Shown here: piece after piece, positions 32,578-42,066 of the stretch
Layout: each line of letters opens with the position of its first letter
Numbering within the stretch: position 1 is the stretch's first letter
From: an uncultured Coriobacteriaceae bacterium
GTDB taxonomy: Bacteria; Actinomycetota; Coriobacteriia; Coriobacteriales; Eggerthellaceae
Length of the DNA: 54,940 nt
Assembly: GCA_902768975.1 (NCBI GenBank)
Contig: CACXMZ010000003.1
Location: 1 to 54,940, forward strand
Direction of reading: 5' to 3'
Notes under the pieces: generated by a model
The model's database searches: none
Told to the model about the DNA's origin: nothing
What the model saw: the letters and a program-made list of their open reading frames with translations, nothing else
Position numbers and translations under genes: made by a program

Positions 32578-33627
32578 ATGGCAAGGCTTACGAGAAGAAA
32601 CTTCATTGGTTTGGGCGTAACTGCGGCGGCTACCGTTGCGCTGACCGGTTGCGGTGGCGGCGGTGGGGCTGCTGCTTCAAGTGCTGCAGCTGGTGCTGCT
32701 ACAAGTGCCGCAGCTGGTGGTGCTGGCCCCATGGGTACTGGCCAGGCCCTGGAATTTAAGACCGGCGGCGAATCTGGTACCTACTATGCCTTCGGTTCGG
32801 TTATTGCCCAGCATGCCGTTAACACGGTGGGCGTAAACCTGAACGCTGTTGTAGGCAATGGGTCGCAAGCCAACGTGCAGGACCTGCAGGACGGCATTTC
32901 CGACGTGGCCTTCTGCCAGTCCGACGTGGAAGCATACGCCTTCGAAGGCACCAACATCTTTGCCGACACGGGCGCGGTTAATTGCTTCAGCACCGTGGCT
33001 TGCCTCTATGACGAACAGGTTCAGATTGTTACCTGCGACGAAAATATCAAGACGGTTGAAGACCTGAAGGGCAAGAACGTCTCCATTGGTGCGTCTGGTT
33101 CGGGCGTGTACTTCAACGCTATCGACATTCTGGGCGTATATGGCTTGAGCGAAGCCGACATCAACCCCACGTACCAGAGCTTCGGCGACTCTGCCAACGA
33201 CCTGAAAGACGGCAAGATCGACGCTGCCTTTATCGTGGCTGGAGCGCCGACCACGGCTATCACCGACCTTTCCACGTCCAAGCAGGCCTACCTGGTCTCT
33301 TTGGACAGCGCTCATGTAGACCAGCTGCTGGCCGCTTCGCCGTATTACAGCAAGGCCACCATTCCTGGCGGCACCTATGCTGGCGTCGACGAAGACGTGA
33401 CCACAGTTGCTGTTGGCGCGGTTATTATCGCCAACGACACGGTTTCTGAAGATGACATCTATGCTCTGTGCTTCGACATCTTCGAGGATCCGGCTGCTCT
33501 GGTTGAAAACCATGCCAAGTACGGTGAAGTAAGCATCGACAAGGGCGCTTCGATCACCGCTGTTCCTTATCATCCGGGTGCTGCGAAGTACTTCGAAGAA
33601 AAGGGCAAGAGCGTAGCCGTTAAGTAG
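32578..33627 (+). CDS. TAXI-family TRAP transporter substrate-binding lipoprotein
   Basis: A 349-residue extracytoplasmic binding protein. The start at 32578 has GGGAAGGGAG upstream. The N-terminus combines a twin-arginine signature (TRRNFIGLGV) with a lipobox (LTGC), so it is probably exported folded and lipid-anchored. A Ser/Ala/Gly linker leads to the TAXI domain (KTGGESGTYYAFGSVIAQHA, then GNGSQANVQDLQDGISDVAF and DLKGKNVSIGASGSGVYFNA, GAPTTAITDL). TAXI proteins feed fused TRAP permeases; characterised members bind small carboxylates such as glutamate or 2-oxoglutarate. The permease follows. Ligand not assignable. Confidence 0.88.
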   Translation: MARLTRRNFIGLGVTAAATVALTGCGGGGGAAASSAAAGAATSAAAGGAGPMGTGQALEFKTGGESGTYYAFGSVIAQHAVNTVGVNLNAVVGNGSQANVQDLQDGISDVAFCQSDVEAYAFEGTNIFADTGAVNCFSTVACLYDEQVQIVTCDENIKTVEDLKGKNVSIGASGSGVYFNAIDILGVYGLSEADINPTYQSFGDSANDLKDGKIDAAFIVAGAPTTAITDLSTSKQAYLVSLDSAHVDQLLAASPYYSKATIPGGTYAGVDEDVTTVAVGAVIIANDTVSEDDIYALCFDIFEDPAALVENHAKYGEVSIDKGASITAVPYHPGAAKYFEEKGKSVAVK

Positions 33628-33693
33628 TTTGGGGGAAGCTGCCTTCAGGAGTAACTTCTCGGAGGCACAAAACCTTCAAGGGTAGATGGTTTT

Positions 33694-33719
33694 GGACGCG
33701 CAGCTTTTGTTGCGCGTCC
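33694..33719 (+). terminator. Hairpin between TRAP binding protein and permease
   Basis: GGACGCGCA (33694-33702) with TGCGCGTCC (33711-33719), 8-nt loop, followed by TGTTTAAG. It may attenuate or stabilise, letting the binding protein be made in excess of the permease. Confidence 0.65.
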
Positions 33720-33744
33720 TGTTTAAGGGTACAATACAGCAACT

Positions 33745-36033
33745 ATGCCAAATAAAGGGAAAGACAAATTTGACAAAACCTTGCGTTCTGACGAGGAAGC
33801 GAAGCTTTCGCTTATTGCCGAACCGTTTGACGGCGTGAGCCTCGTGGCAGGCGAAGCAGTGGCCGACGCGGTCGAAGACGCCACGGGCGTTATGAGCGCT
33901 ATTAAAGCGGCAGACGCAGCGGCGATTACTGCGGCTAACGTCGACGCCGAAGGCCTGCGCGCCACGCTTGCGGGGCCCAATGTTGCTAACAAGGCCAAGC
34001 ACCCCATCAGTTCGACGGCGGTTATTGACGAAGACGACGCCGACGTCGACGACATCATGCGCAAGTACGACCGCGAATCGAACACGCGCATTTGGGAAGG
34101 CACGGCCAAGCAGGTGGTTTCTGTCATTCTGGTGCTGTTTTCTCTCTATTGCATTGGCATGACGCTGTTTTCAACGGAGCTGCCCGAAACGCGTCTGGCG
34201 CGCTTTGTGGGTTTCATTGTCATTATTGGCTATATGATGTACCCCGCAAACAAAAAGAAGGTGCGCCCGAATTACATTCCCTGGTATGACATTGTGCTTA
34301 TGGTGCTCGGCGCGGCGGCCTTCTTCTATTTTGCTTTTTATGCCATCGACATTATTAACCTGCGTGGACGCATTGAAATCCACCACGTGGTTATGGGTGT
34401 CATTGGCATTTTGGTGGTGGCGGAACTGTGCCGGCGCTGCGTGGGTGTGCCCATCCTCGTGGTGGTGGCTTGCCTGCTTATCTATGCCTTCTACTATTTC
34501 TTAGGCATGCGCGGCTTGGACCCCATAACGGCGCTTTCCCAGGTTATTAACCGCATGTTCTATAGCACCAGTGGCATTATCGGCACGCCTATTGACGTGT
34601 GCTTCAAATATATTGTGCTCTTTATTATCTTTGGTGCGTTCTTGGAGCGCACCGGCATCGCTTCCTTCTTCATCTCTCTGGCCAACCGCATTGCGGGCTG
34701 GAGTAGCGGTGGCGCCGCCAAGGTGGCCGTTATTTCTTCGGCCCTGTGCGGCATGGTGAGCGGCTCTTCCGTTGGCAACACCGTAACCACGGGTTCGGTC
34801 ACTATTCCCATGATGAAGAAGACGGGCTACCGTCCTGAATTTGCTGCTGCGGTTGAAGCCGCCAGTTCAACGGGTGGGCAGATCATGCCGCCTATCATGG
34901 GCGCTGCGGCCTTCCTTATGGCTGAATACATGGGCATTCCCTATATTGAAGTAGCGGCCAAGGCTATAATCCCGGCCCTGCTCTACTTTGCTGGCATCTT
35001 TATTACGGTGCATCTGGAAGCAAAGAAGCTGGGCTTGCAGGGCATTCCGCGCGACCAGCTGCCCAAGGTGAGCTACCTCATTAAGAACAGCTACCTTATT
35101 CTGCCGCTCGTGCTGCTGGTATGGTTGGTGGCTTCGGGCACGCGCACTATGGCCGTTTCTGCTGCTATTTCAATTCTGGGCGCCATGATTATTGGCGCGG
35201 TGAACTTCTTCCTCACCGAACTGCGCGAACGCGAAGCGAGTAAATCCATGGGCGCGGTGCTTGTCGACACCGCCAAGATCGTAACAGTTACTACTTTCGA
35301 AGCCCTGCGTGCAGGTGCGCGTAGCTGTGTGGCGGTGGCGGTTGCTTGTGCCATGGCGGGTATGATTGCTGGCTGCATTACGGTTACTGGTTTGGCTTCC
35401 ACGCTCATTAACGTTATCGTGAACTTCGCGGGCGATGCCACTATTATTGGCCTGGTGCTTACCATGCTTACCTGTATCGTGCTGGGCATGGGTGTTCCCA
35501 CCACGGCGAATTACTGCATTATGGCCGCGACCACGGCACCCATCCTTATTCAGCTGGGTATTCCGCAGGTGGCAGCACACTTCTTCGTGTTCTACTTCGG
35601 TATTGTGGCCGACATTACGCCACCGGTTGCCCTTGCGGCTTACGCGGGCAGCGCCATTGCGAAGTCCAACCCCATGAAGACGGGCATGAACGCTGCCAAG
35701 CTGGCTATTGCTGCGTTCATCGTTCCTTATATTCTGGCTTTCAACCCCGTCATGATTTTGGAAGGCAGCTTTACCTTCCTGCAAGTTGCCCAGGTTGTTG
35801 CCACTTCGCTCATTGGTTTGTTTGGCGTGGCGTGCGCACTTAACGGTAATCTGTTTACCAAGATTAACCCGGTGTTCCGTTTACTGTTTGCAGCAGGCGG
35901 CCTTCTGATGATGGTGCCCGACACGCTAACCGACGTTGTGGGTATAGCCATTATCGCGGCCCTTGTTGGCATTCAATACGTCTTGCGCAAACGCGGAACT
36001 AGCACTCCGCAAACCCCTGCCGTCGCTGCGTAA
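33745..36033 (+). CDS. TRAP transporter fused permease (DctQM type)
   Basis: A 762-residue integral membrane protein fusing the small (DctQ) and large (DctM) TRAP subunits. Residues ~1-120 are an unusual soluble, acidic N-terminus. The four-helix Q part follows (VVSVILVLFSLYCIGMTLFS...), then the M part with SGSSVGNTVTTGSVTIPMMK, GGQIMPPIMGAAAFLMAEYM and GMGVPTTANYCIMAATTAPI, the signature TRAP helices. It imports a carboxylate using an ion gradient with the TAXI protein upstream. The ATG has no ribosome-binding site and lies 11 nt after a TACAAT, so a short-leader transcript of its own is possible. It is convergent with the kinase gene, only 3 bp away. Confidence 0.9.
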   Translation: MPNKGKDKFDKTLRSDEEAKLSLIAEPFDGVSLVAGEAVADAVEDATGVMSAIKAADAAAITAANVDAEGLRATLAGPNVANKAKHPISSTAVIDEDDADVDDIMRKYDRESNTRIWEGTAKQVVSVILVLFSLYCIGMTLFSTELPETRLARFVGFIVIIGYMMYPANKKKVRPNYIPWYDIVLMVLGAAAFFYFAFYAIDIINLRGRIEIHHVVMGVIGILVVAELCRRCVGVPILVVVACLLIYAFYYFLGMRGLDPITALSQVINRMFYSTSGIIGTPIDVCFKYIVLFIIFGAFLERTGIASFFISLANRIAGWSSGGAAKVAVISSALCGMVSGSSVGNTVTTGSVTIPMMKKTGYRPEFAAAVEAASSTGGQIMPPIMGAAAFLMAEYMGIPYIEVAAKAIIPALLYFAGIFITVHLEAKKLGLQGIPRDQLPKVSYLIKNSYLILPLVLLVWLVASGTRTMAVSAAISILGAMIIGAVNFFLTELREREASKSMGAVLVDTAKIVTVTTFEALRAGARSCVAVAVACAMAGMIAGCITVTGLASTLINVIVNFAGDATIIGLVLTMLTCIVLGMGVPTTANYCIMAATTAPILIQLGIPQVAAHFFVFYFGIVADITPPVALAAYAGSAIAKSNPMKTGMNAAKLAIAAFIVPYILAFNPVMILEGSFTFLQVAQVVATSLIGLFGVACALNGNLFTKINPVFRLLFAAGGLLMMVPDTLTDVVGIAIIAALVGIQYVLRKRGTSTPQTPAVAA

Positions 36034-36036
36034 AAT

Positions 36037-37803
36037 CTAATCGTGGCGGATGGGTACGCCATAAATACAGAGGACCCCGCCCACCGCGAGGGGTACTAAG
36101 GCGCGCACAAAGTCGATAGCTTCTGGCATGATGGCGGCACCTGCCGTGCTTGCAGCAACATGGGCGAAGGCCGCAAGCAACAGGATGGCACCCGCCACAA
36201 GAGCACCCACAAAACCGAGCATGCGATTGGCGCGTGAACAGAAGGCAGCCATAACAGCCGCTGCGGCGACCCAGGTAATGGCGTCAATCCAGAGGCCCGG
36301 GGTCGTAAGGATGTTGCGTATAGCTTCAAAACCCAAGTTGTTATGGGTGGCAAGGTCAGCACTTGCCCAAATGGGGAGCATGTCCCAGTTGGTGAGCCCC
36401 GTTGCGGCAGATCCCGCCAGCGCAAGGGCCAATACGGCCGCAAAGGCGGCACCTATAATGGCGTCTTTTACATGTAGGAAATAGCCGCAGAGTATGGGGG
36501 TAGTGGCGCCGAGGCCGAGCAGACCCAAGGGCGCAATAGAAAGGGGAGCACAGGCGGCTTCGAAACTGTGGCGCCCGCTAAAGAACCACCATAGGGCGCC
36601 GACAACCAGGAGCACCGCACCTGCAAGGTAGGCCCCCTGGGCAACAAGGGCAAGCGAAAAGATAGCTACTGCAATAAGGGCACCTATGTGGGGTATGACC
36701 GCCGCGGCAACAATAACGAGCGCCAGGATGCCCCAGAACACAAGACCCTGCACGCCACCAATCCAGGGATGCATGCAGGAAAGCCCAAGCGCCCCCACGA
36801 TGGTGCAGTTAACAACCGACCAGAGGCGCAGAAGCAGTCGCGCACGCCAAGGGTTCGTGCGGTCGAGGGCGGAAACTTCAACAGGGGCAAGTTCACTTTC
36901 TTCGGCATCGTCGGTAGCGGCACCCACCAGGCGGGCGAGCTGGCGCTTACCTGTTTTAGGATTGCCCAAGAAGGGCTGGAGTTCTTCGGCGAAGTCTGCC
37001 ACGGTGGCATAGCGTTCTTCGCGGTCGGGGGCGAGGGCATAGAAGAGCACGTCGTCCGCTTCGCTGCTTATGCCTTCCATGCAAAGTGAAGGCAAAACCA
37101 ATTCCGCTTCGTCGATGGCGCGCTTGGCTCCTTTGAGGTCTTCGGCGAAGAAGGGGTTGCTGCGTGCGATCATTTCATAGGCGAGGGAAGCAAGGGCCCA
37201 TTCGTCGCAGCGCACGTCTAGGGTTTGGAGCGCCATTTGCTCAAGCGGCATATAGCCAATGGTACCGCCCGCTGCCTTGTCAAAACCTTCCCTATTCGAA
37301 AGTTTGGCCAGACCAAAGTCGGTTACCTTCACGTCGCCCTGCCGCGTGATAAGCACATTGTCGGGCTTGATGTCTAAATGGAGCACCTGGTTTTCATGGG
37401 CAACCTGGAGCGCATGCGCCACGCTTTTGAAAACAGCACCCACGATTTCGGGGGTGATTTCGTCGGGGTAGTTGTGCATGAGCTGCGTTAAGGTGCAACC
37501 ATCCACGTATTCCATAATGAGGTAGGCGGTCGTTCCTTCAATTTCGAAGTCGATCACGCCCACAATGTTGGGGTCGTTAAGCAGGGCAGCCGTGCGGGCC
37601 TCTTCAAGGCCAGGAATGCTGGAAACGTCGTAGGTGCCAGCGTCGCTGGTGGGCGCGGGAATAAGGCTTGGATCTACCTGGAGCATCTTAATAGCCACGC
37701 GGCGCTGGATGCGCGGGTCCCAGGCAACCACCACGGTGCCGTAGCCACCTGCACCTGCTTCTTCAAGTGGCCTATAGCGATTAAGTATGAGTTCTTCTGC
37801 CAC
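36037..37803 (-). CDS. Membrane Ser/Thr protein kinase
   Basis: A 588-residue protein. The kinase domain (~9-275) has AGAGGYGTVVVAWD, VAIKML (ATP Lys), HLDIKPDNVLI (catalytic Asp), TDFGLAK, and GTIGYMPLEQM. The usual HRD is HLD, so it is a non-RD kinase that may not need activation-loop phosphorylation. The C-terminal ~260 residues hold about eight membrane helices in place of the extracellular PASTA repeats of PknB. It could sense a membrane or small-molecule signal, but nothing identifies the ligand. Third gene of a minus-strand run with the pyridoxal kinase (54-bp gap) and a small membrane protein. Confidence 0.85.
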   Translation of the reverse strand: MAEELILNRYRPLEEAGAGGYGTVVVAWDPRIQRRVAIKMLQVDPSLIPAPTSDAGTYDVSSIPGLEEARTAALLNDPNIVGVIDFEIEGTTAYLIMEYVDGCTLTQLMHNYPDEITPEIVGAVFKSVAHALQVAHENQVLHLDIKPDNVLITRQGDVKVTDFGLAKLSNREGFDKAAGGTIGYMPLEQMALQTLDVRCDEWALASLAYEMIARSNPFFAEDLKGAKRAIDEAELVLPSLCMEGISSEADDVLFYALAPDREERYATVADFAEELQPFLGNPKTGKRQLARLVGAATDDAEESELAPVEVSALDRTNPWRARLLLRLWSVVNCTIVGALGLSCMHPWIGGVQGLVFWGILALVIVAAAVIPHIGALIAVAIFSLALVAQGAYLAGAVLLVVGALWWFFSGRHSFEAACAPLSIAPLGLLGLGATTPILCGYFLHVKDAIIGAAFAAVLALALAGSAATGLTNWDMLPIWASADLATHNNLGFEAIRNILTTPGLWIDAITWVAAAAVMAAFCSRANRMLGFVGALVAGAILLLAAFAHVAASTAGAAIMPEAIDFVRALVPLAVGGVLCIYGVPIRHD

Positions 37804-37857
37804 GATTAAGCTTCCTTTATGAAACTCGGTACTCCTTATGATACCGCAGATGAAGGG

Positions 37858-38715
37858 CTAATTTAAGAGTTCTGCAATTTTGCCCAGCAGGGGTTCAAAA
37901 CTCACGCCGCGGTTTTCAAAGTCGGGCTGCTTGGCAGAAACCACCATGGCATCTGCCGTGAAGTCGGCGGCAAAGCTGGTAGCTTCAGCAAGGCTGCGGC
38001 CCGCCATGACGGCAGCCAGCAAGGCGCTTGCGAATAGGTCGCCCGTGCCGTGGAGCATGTAGGGCAATTTCGGGTTTGTGGTTTCAATAAAGTCAGTGGC
38101 TTCGCCCCATACGTAGTTATGGATAAGCCCGTCGCCGTGTTCAATGCCCTTAAGCACGACGTTTTTCGCGCCACGTTCACGCAGGGCAGAAATTATGTCG
38201 CGCACTTCAGTTTCGGCAATGTCGGCGCCTGTCCATTCGCGACCAAGGATAATGGCCGCTTCCGTTAAGTTAGGAGTAAGGATGTCGGCATCGCAGGCAA
38301 GGTCTGCCATGGCGCTTACCAATTCAGGGGTGTAGGTGGGATAGACCTTGCCATGGTCGGCCATGACGGGGTCTACCACGCGCAGTGCCGTGGGGTAACG
38401 TTCGTAAATGCTGCGGATAATGTCCACCTGTTCGGGGGCGCCCAAAAAGCCCGAGTAGACCGCATCAATTTCAACGCCAATGCCGCGCCAGGCTTCCAGG
38501 TAGTCGGCCAGGATGTTGGTGGTGTCGTGCATATACCAGCCGGGGAAGGCGGTGTGGCTCGAAAAAAGTCCCGTGGGAACAGGGCAAACGTCGCAGCCTG
38601 CCGCCGAAAGTACGGGAATGGCAACACCGAGGCTGCACTTGCCGTAGCCGCACAAATCGTGCACGGCAGCAATACGCGGGATATAGGATTCTTGGCGTTC
38701 GTAAAGAGTGCTCAT
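37858..38715 (-). CDS. pdxY: Pyridoxal kinase
   Basis: A 285-residue ribokinase-fold enzyme that phosphorylates pyridoxal/pyridoxine for PLP salvage. Motifs: AVHDLCGYGKCSLGVAIPVL at the N-terminus, LFSSHTAFPGW (substrate loop), VVDPVMADHGKVY, LTPNLTEAAIILG, and the catalytic/anion-hole GTGDLFASALLA. Length matches PdxY/PdxK. Start codon directly abuts the stop of the small membrane protein (TAAATG), so translation is probably coupled. Confidence 0.92.
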   Translation of the reverse strand: MSTLYERQESYIPRIAAVHDLCGYGKCSLGVAIPVLSAAGCDVCPVPTGLFSSHTAFPGWYMHDTTNILADYLEAWRGIGVEIDAVYSGFLGAPEQVDIIRSIYERYPTALRVVDPVMADHGKVYPTYTPELVSAMADLACDADILTPNLTEAAIILGREWTGADIAETEVRDIISALRERGAKNVVLKGIEHGDGLIHNYVWGEATDFIETTNPKLPYMLHGTGDLFASALLAAVMAGRSLAEATSFAADFTADAMVVSAKQPDFENRGVSFEPLLGKIAELLN

Positions 38716-38934
38716 TTAGACTTCCTTTGTTTCTTCGGCGGAACTTTCTTCTTCGTCGTCGTCATCGAAGAAGGACCAGTCGTCTTCGCTTGCTTCGTGG
38801 TTCACGTAAATCTTGCGCGTACGGCGCTCCATAATGACGCAGGCGATCAAGCAAATGACGATAGTCGCCGCAAAGAGTACGCCCATACCCGCATAGGTTT
38901 CAAAAAGAAAGTGATACAGTTCGCTAATCTCCAA
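38716..38934 (-). CDS. Small single-helix membrane protein
   Basis: 72 residues starting at a TTG with AAAGG upstream. One membrane helix (MGVLFAATIVICLIACVIME) is followed by a short basic patch (RRTRK) and an extremely acidic tail (SFFDDDDEEESSAEE). Its stop abuts the pyridoxal kinase start. No family recognised; the topology suggests a cytosolic acidic tail that could bind a partner. Confidence 0.6.
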   Translation of the reverse strand: MEISELYHFLFETYAGMGVLFAATIVICLIACVIMERRTRKIYVNHEASEDDWSFFDDDDEEESSAEETKEV

Positions 38935-39056
38935 AGCTCAAGCCTTTCTGCGCTGATTATCTGAATCGGTTTTGAATAAAGTATACTAGCTGCATACGTG
39001 ATTGCACTAATGATTTGTGTAATGCCCATACATGCAAAAACTATTCAGGAGGCACT

Positions 39057-40343
39057 ATGCTTGACGCACGTTTCGTACGTGAAAACCTAGACCTGGTTGA
39101 AACGGCTATGAAGAACCGCAATTTTGCGTGGGATTCTTCGTATTTTGTCGAATTGGACGAAAAGCGCCGTGCGGCCATTGCTGAAGAAGAAACCCTGCAA
39201 GCTAAGCGCAATAGCCTTTCCAAGGAAATTGGTGCGCTTATGGGTGCGGGCAAGGCCGAAGAAGCGGAAGAAGCAAAAGCCCAGGTAGCTGAACTGAAAG
39301 AAGCCCTCGAAGCCTTGGGTGCTGCTCACACAGAAGCGGAAGACGCCCTCCATGAATTGCTTATGGGCGTGCCCAATATTCCGCACGAAACCACGCCTGT
39401 AGGTGCCGACGAATCGGAAAACCCTGAAGTGCGCCGCTGGGGCACCCCGCGCGAATTCGACTTTGAAGCGCAGGCACATTGGGACTTGGGTCCTGCCCTT
39501 GGCGTGCTCGACTTCGACCGTGCAGTCAAGCTTTCTGGCAGCCGTTTTGTGGTCCTGGGTGGCATGGGTGCTCGCTTGGAACGTGCCCTCATTAACTTCA
39601 TGGCCGACACGCACACGGCTAACGGCTTTAAAGAATGGTGGTGCCCTTCGCTCGTAAATGGTCAGACCATGACGGGCACAGGTCAGCTGCCTAAGTTTGA
39701 AGAAGACCTCTTCAAGACCAAGGACGAAAGCCTGTACCTTATTCCGACGGCGGAAGTGCCGCTCACTAACCTGCATGCCGGGGAAGTAATCGAAGCGGCC
39801 GACCTGCCCCTGCGTTATTGCGCCTTCACCAACTGCTTCCGCGAAGAGGCGGGCAGCGCGGGGCGTGACACGCGCGGGCTTATTCGCCTGCATCAGTTCG
39901 ACAAGGTCGAAATGGTGAAATTCGCCACACCTGAACAGGCCTACGACGAACTGGAATCCATGACCGAAGAAGCTGAACTTATTTTGCAAAAGCTTGGCCT
40001 GCCGTATCGCGTTATCGCATTGTGCACGGGCGACCTGGGCTTTTCTGCAGCTAAAACCTACGACCTGGAAGTCTGGCTGCCCAGCTATAACGACTACAAG
40101 GAAATTAGCTCCTGCAGTTGCTGTGGCGACTTCCAGGCCCGTCGCGCCAATATTAAATACCGAGACCCAGGCAATTTCAAAGGGAGCGCCTTTGTCTATA
40201 CGCTCAACGGGTCGGGCCTGGCTGTTGGCCGCACCATGGCCGCCATTATGGAAAACTACCAAAACGCCGACGGCAGCATAACGGTGCCCGAAGCGCTGGT
40301 GGGTTACATGGGCGGCGTCACAAAAATCGAAGCGGAGAAATAG
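39057..40343 (+). CDS. serS: Seryl-tRNA synthetase
   Basis: A 428-residue class II synthetase that charges tRNA-Ser. The start at 39057 has AGGAGGCAC upstream and matches the family N-terminus ([20 protein letters not shown]). The coiled-coil arm spans ~30-105. Class II motif 2 is [20 protein letters not shown], and motif 3 is [18 protein letters not shown]. Also present: [11 protein letters not shown] (serine binding) and [13 protein letters not shown]. No T-box leader is visible in the short upstream region. Followed after 3 bp by an unrelated repeat protein. Confidence 0.95.
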   Translation: MLDARFVRENLDLVETAMKNRNFAWDSSYFVELDEKRRAAIAEEETLQAKRNSLSKEIGALMGAGKAEEAEEAKAQVAELKEALEALGAAHTEAEDALHELLMGVPNIPHETTPVGADESENPEVRRWGTPREFDFEAQAHWDLGPALGVLDFDRAVKLSGSRFVVLGGMGARLERALINFMADTHTANGFKEWWCPSLVNGQTMTGTGQLPKFEEDLFKTKDESLYLIPTAEVPLTNLHAGEVIEAADLPLRYCAFTNCFREEAGSAGRDTRGLIRLHQFDKVEMVKFATPEQAYDELESMTEEAELILQKLGLPYRVIALCTGDLGFSAAKTYDLEVWLPSYNDYKEISSCSCCGDFQARRANIKYRDPGNFKGSAFVYTLNGSGLAVGRTMAAIMENYQNADGSITVPEALVGYMGGVTKIEAEK

Positions 40344-40346
40344 TCT

Positions 40347-41525
40347 GTGGCAAACACGCGCCACATGGAACCCGAAGAACTCGTCGAAGGCAACGAGCCT
40401 GAAGACGAAGGGCTTGAAGCAGCCCCTGAAGAAGACGACGCAAATGCGGACGATGTAGCGAGCGATATAAGCGAAGCCCCTGCACCGGAGCCTGACACGC
40501 AGCTTCCCGCGGGCATAGAAGAATCCCTTAGCTTTTTTTCGCGCATTAAATGGGGCCGCGTAGCCCTGGCCTGCCTTTTCGTCTTTTTGGTGGTAGCCGC
40601 CGCTCTATTCGTGTGGAACCGTTGGTATCGTTTTGACGACGCTGCCGACATTCAGGGCACATGGCGCGACGTTTATTCGGGCGCAGTTATGGAAGTGAAT
40701 GCAACGCACATGAAGCTTGCCGAAGACGCTGTCTTTGAATACCGCATCGACACGACGGCTAAAACCATTAGCTATAACTTTGGCGGCAGTGAAGGCTTTT
40801 CGTCCTATCGTTTCAGCGAAGACCGGCAAAGACTCGTCCTTGAAGACGGTGCCGAAACCGACTGGAGCTTGGTGTTTCATTTCCAGGACGACCCTGGTTT
40901 TGCCGAAGGCGAACTAAGCGAAGGCATGACGCGCCTGGAAAAGGTTTCCAACGACATTCCCGAAATCAAGTTGCCAGGGGGCAACCGCCCAGCAGGTGCC
41001 CTGGTGCAGTCTGAACCACAGAAGCCCAGTGCATCTTCTTCGGCGGCTTCTTCAGGTGCGGCTGCTTCTTCGAGCGCCGCTTCGTCTAAGCCGAAGGCTT
41101 CACAAACCGAACCTGACGAAAACGGCCACATCGTGGGGCCCGACCGCAATGCTAAGGGCTATTACGACGAACAGGGCATTTTTGTTCCCGTGAGCTATGG
41201 GCATTTTGACGCGTCGGGCGAATGGGTGGACGACGGTGCCGGTGGCTATATGGACGAAGAAGGCAACTGGATCGAAGGGCCTACGGGCTATTACGACGCC
41301 AACGGGCTTTGGGTGGACTACAATGCGCCGGCACAAGAAAGCACCGGTTCTGAAAGTGGGCAAAACGCGAATGCTTCAGGGGGCACGAGCGGTTATTACG
41401 ACCAGTATGGCAATTGGGTCGACACCAGTTCCTGGAACACCGATGGCACGCCCGCGAAAACACCTGAAGCCGCAGATGGTCAAGATGGTGGCGAAACCGA
41501 AGAAGCCTACGATGAAAGCTGGTAA
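40347..41525 (+). CDS. Single-pass membrane protein with five GYYDxxGxW repeats
   Basis: A 392-residue protein starting at a GTG with GGAG upstream. Residues ~1-60 are acidic and cytosolic; one membrane helix lies near 70-90 (VALACLFVFLVVAAALFVW). An extracellular beta domain follows (IQGTWRDVYSGAVMEVNATH, a lipocalin/DUF-like fold). A Ser/Ala linker leads to five short aromatic repeats: GYYDEQGIFV, GHFDASGEWV, GYMDEEGNWI, GYYDANGLWV, GYYDQYGNWV. Such aromatic repeats often bind glycans or choline, but these are shorter than classical ones. It follows serS by 3 bp and overlaps the next gene. Function unknown. Confidence 0.65.
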   Translation: MANTRHMEPEELVEGNEPEDEGLEAAPEEDDANADDVASDISEAPAPEPDTQLPAGIEESLSFFSRIKWGRVALACLFVFLVVAAALFVWNRWYRFDDAADIQGTWRDVYSGAVMEVNATHMKLAEDAVFEYRIDTTAKTISYNFGGSEGFSSYRFSEDRQRLVLEDGAETDWSLVFHFQDDPGFAEGELSEGMTRLEKVSNDIPEIKLPGGNRPAGALVQSEPQKPSASSSAASSGAAASSSAASSKPKASQTEPDENGHIVGPDRNAKGYYDEQGIFVPVSYGHFDASGEWVDDGAGGYMDEEGNWIEGPTGYYDANGLWVDYNAPAQESTGSESGQNANASGGTSGYYDQYGNWVDTSSWNTDGTPAKTPEAADGQDGGETEEAYDESW

Positions 41526-41955
41526 GCTGCTTGTCGTTGACAAATTAACGGTTTACGGCGACCGTATAGTGGCTCAGGTTTCGGTTGATGTTTCGCGTAC
41601 CTATACCACACCTGAGCTGGCGAAACAGGCCCTCGAGTCGCATCCTCATTTAGCACTTCATACCTGTATTAACGAAAAAGGCCCCACTTTCGCGGCCGTA
41701 ATAGAGCGCACCCCCATGCCGCACTTGTACGAACATTTGGTAGTTGACATTCTTTCGCAAAAACAGGCGGACGAACTTGCTTCGGGCGAAGCTGCAACGC
41801 ATGAAAATAGCGGGTCGGGCCTCGTGGTAGGTACGAGTGAATGGCTGGACCGCAAAGCTGGCACAGCTCGCGTTGAAGTTTCATATGCCGACGACCTGGC
41901 TGCTCTTGCCGCGTTTAAAGAAGCTGAAGAGTTCTTGAACAATATGACGGCTTAG
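41512..41955 (+). CDS. Small protein resembling the N-terminal module of cyanophycin synthetase
   Basis: 147 residues, starting at ATG 41512 inside the end of the preceding gene. The pattern HPHLALHTCINEKGPTFAAV, then PMPHLYEHLVVDIL, and a C-terminal ARVEVSYADDLAALAAFKEA resembles the N-terminal domain of CphA (PHxxEHxxLEL...). It lacks the ATP-grasp and Mur-ligase domains, so it cannot synthesise cyanophycin alone. Similar stand-alone proteins may be regulators or relics. The likeness is from memory and needs a profile search; it may be an unrelated conserved family. Confidence 0.45.
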   Translation: MKAGKLLVVDKLTVYGDRIVAQVSVDVSRTYTTPELAKQALESHPHLALHTCINEKGPTFAAVIERTPMPHLYEHLVVDILSQKQADELASGEAATHENSGSGLVVGTSEWLDRKAGTARVEVSYADDLAALAAFKEAEEFLNNMTA

Positions 41956-42066
41956 TAACTTATTGCCCCAGCCTGCCCGTACAGGGACTATAATGAACAG
42001 GAAGCAAAAACGGGCGCGCAACCCCGTAAAGAAGAGGCTGCATGTGCAGTTGTTAAGGAGGCTCTC

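Noticed and set aside
38960-39056. T-box or SAM-type leader before serS
   Set aside because: Too short and lacks the T-box sequence or specifier stem; only a simple ribosome-binding site is seen.
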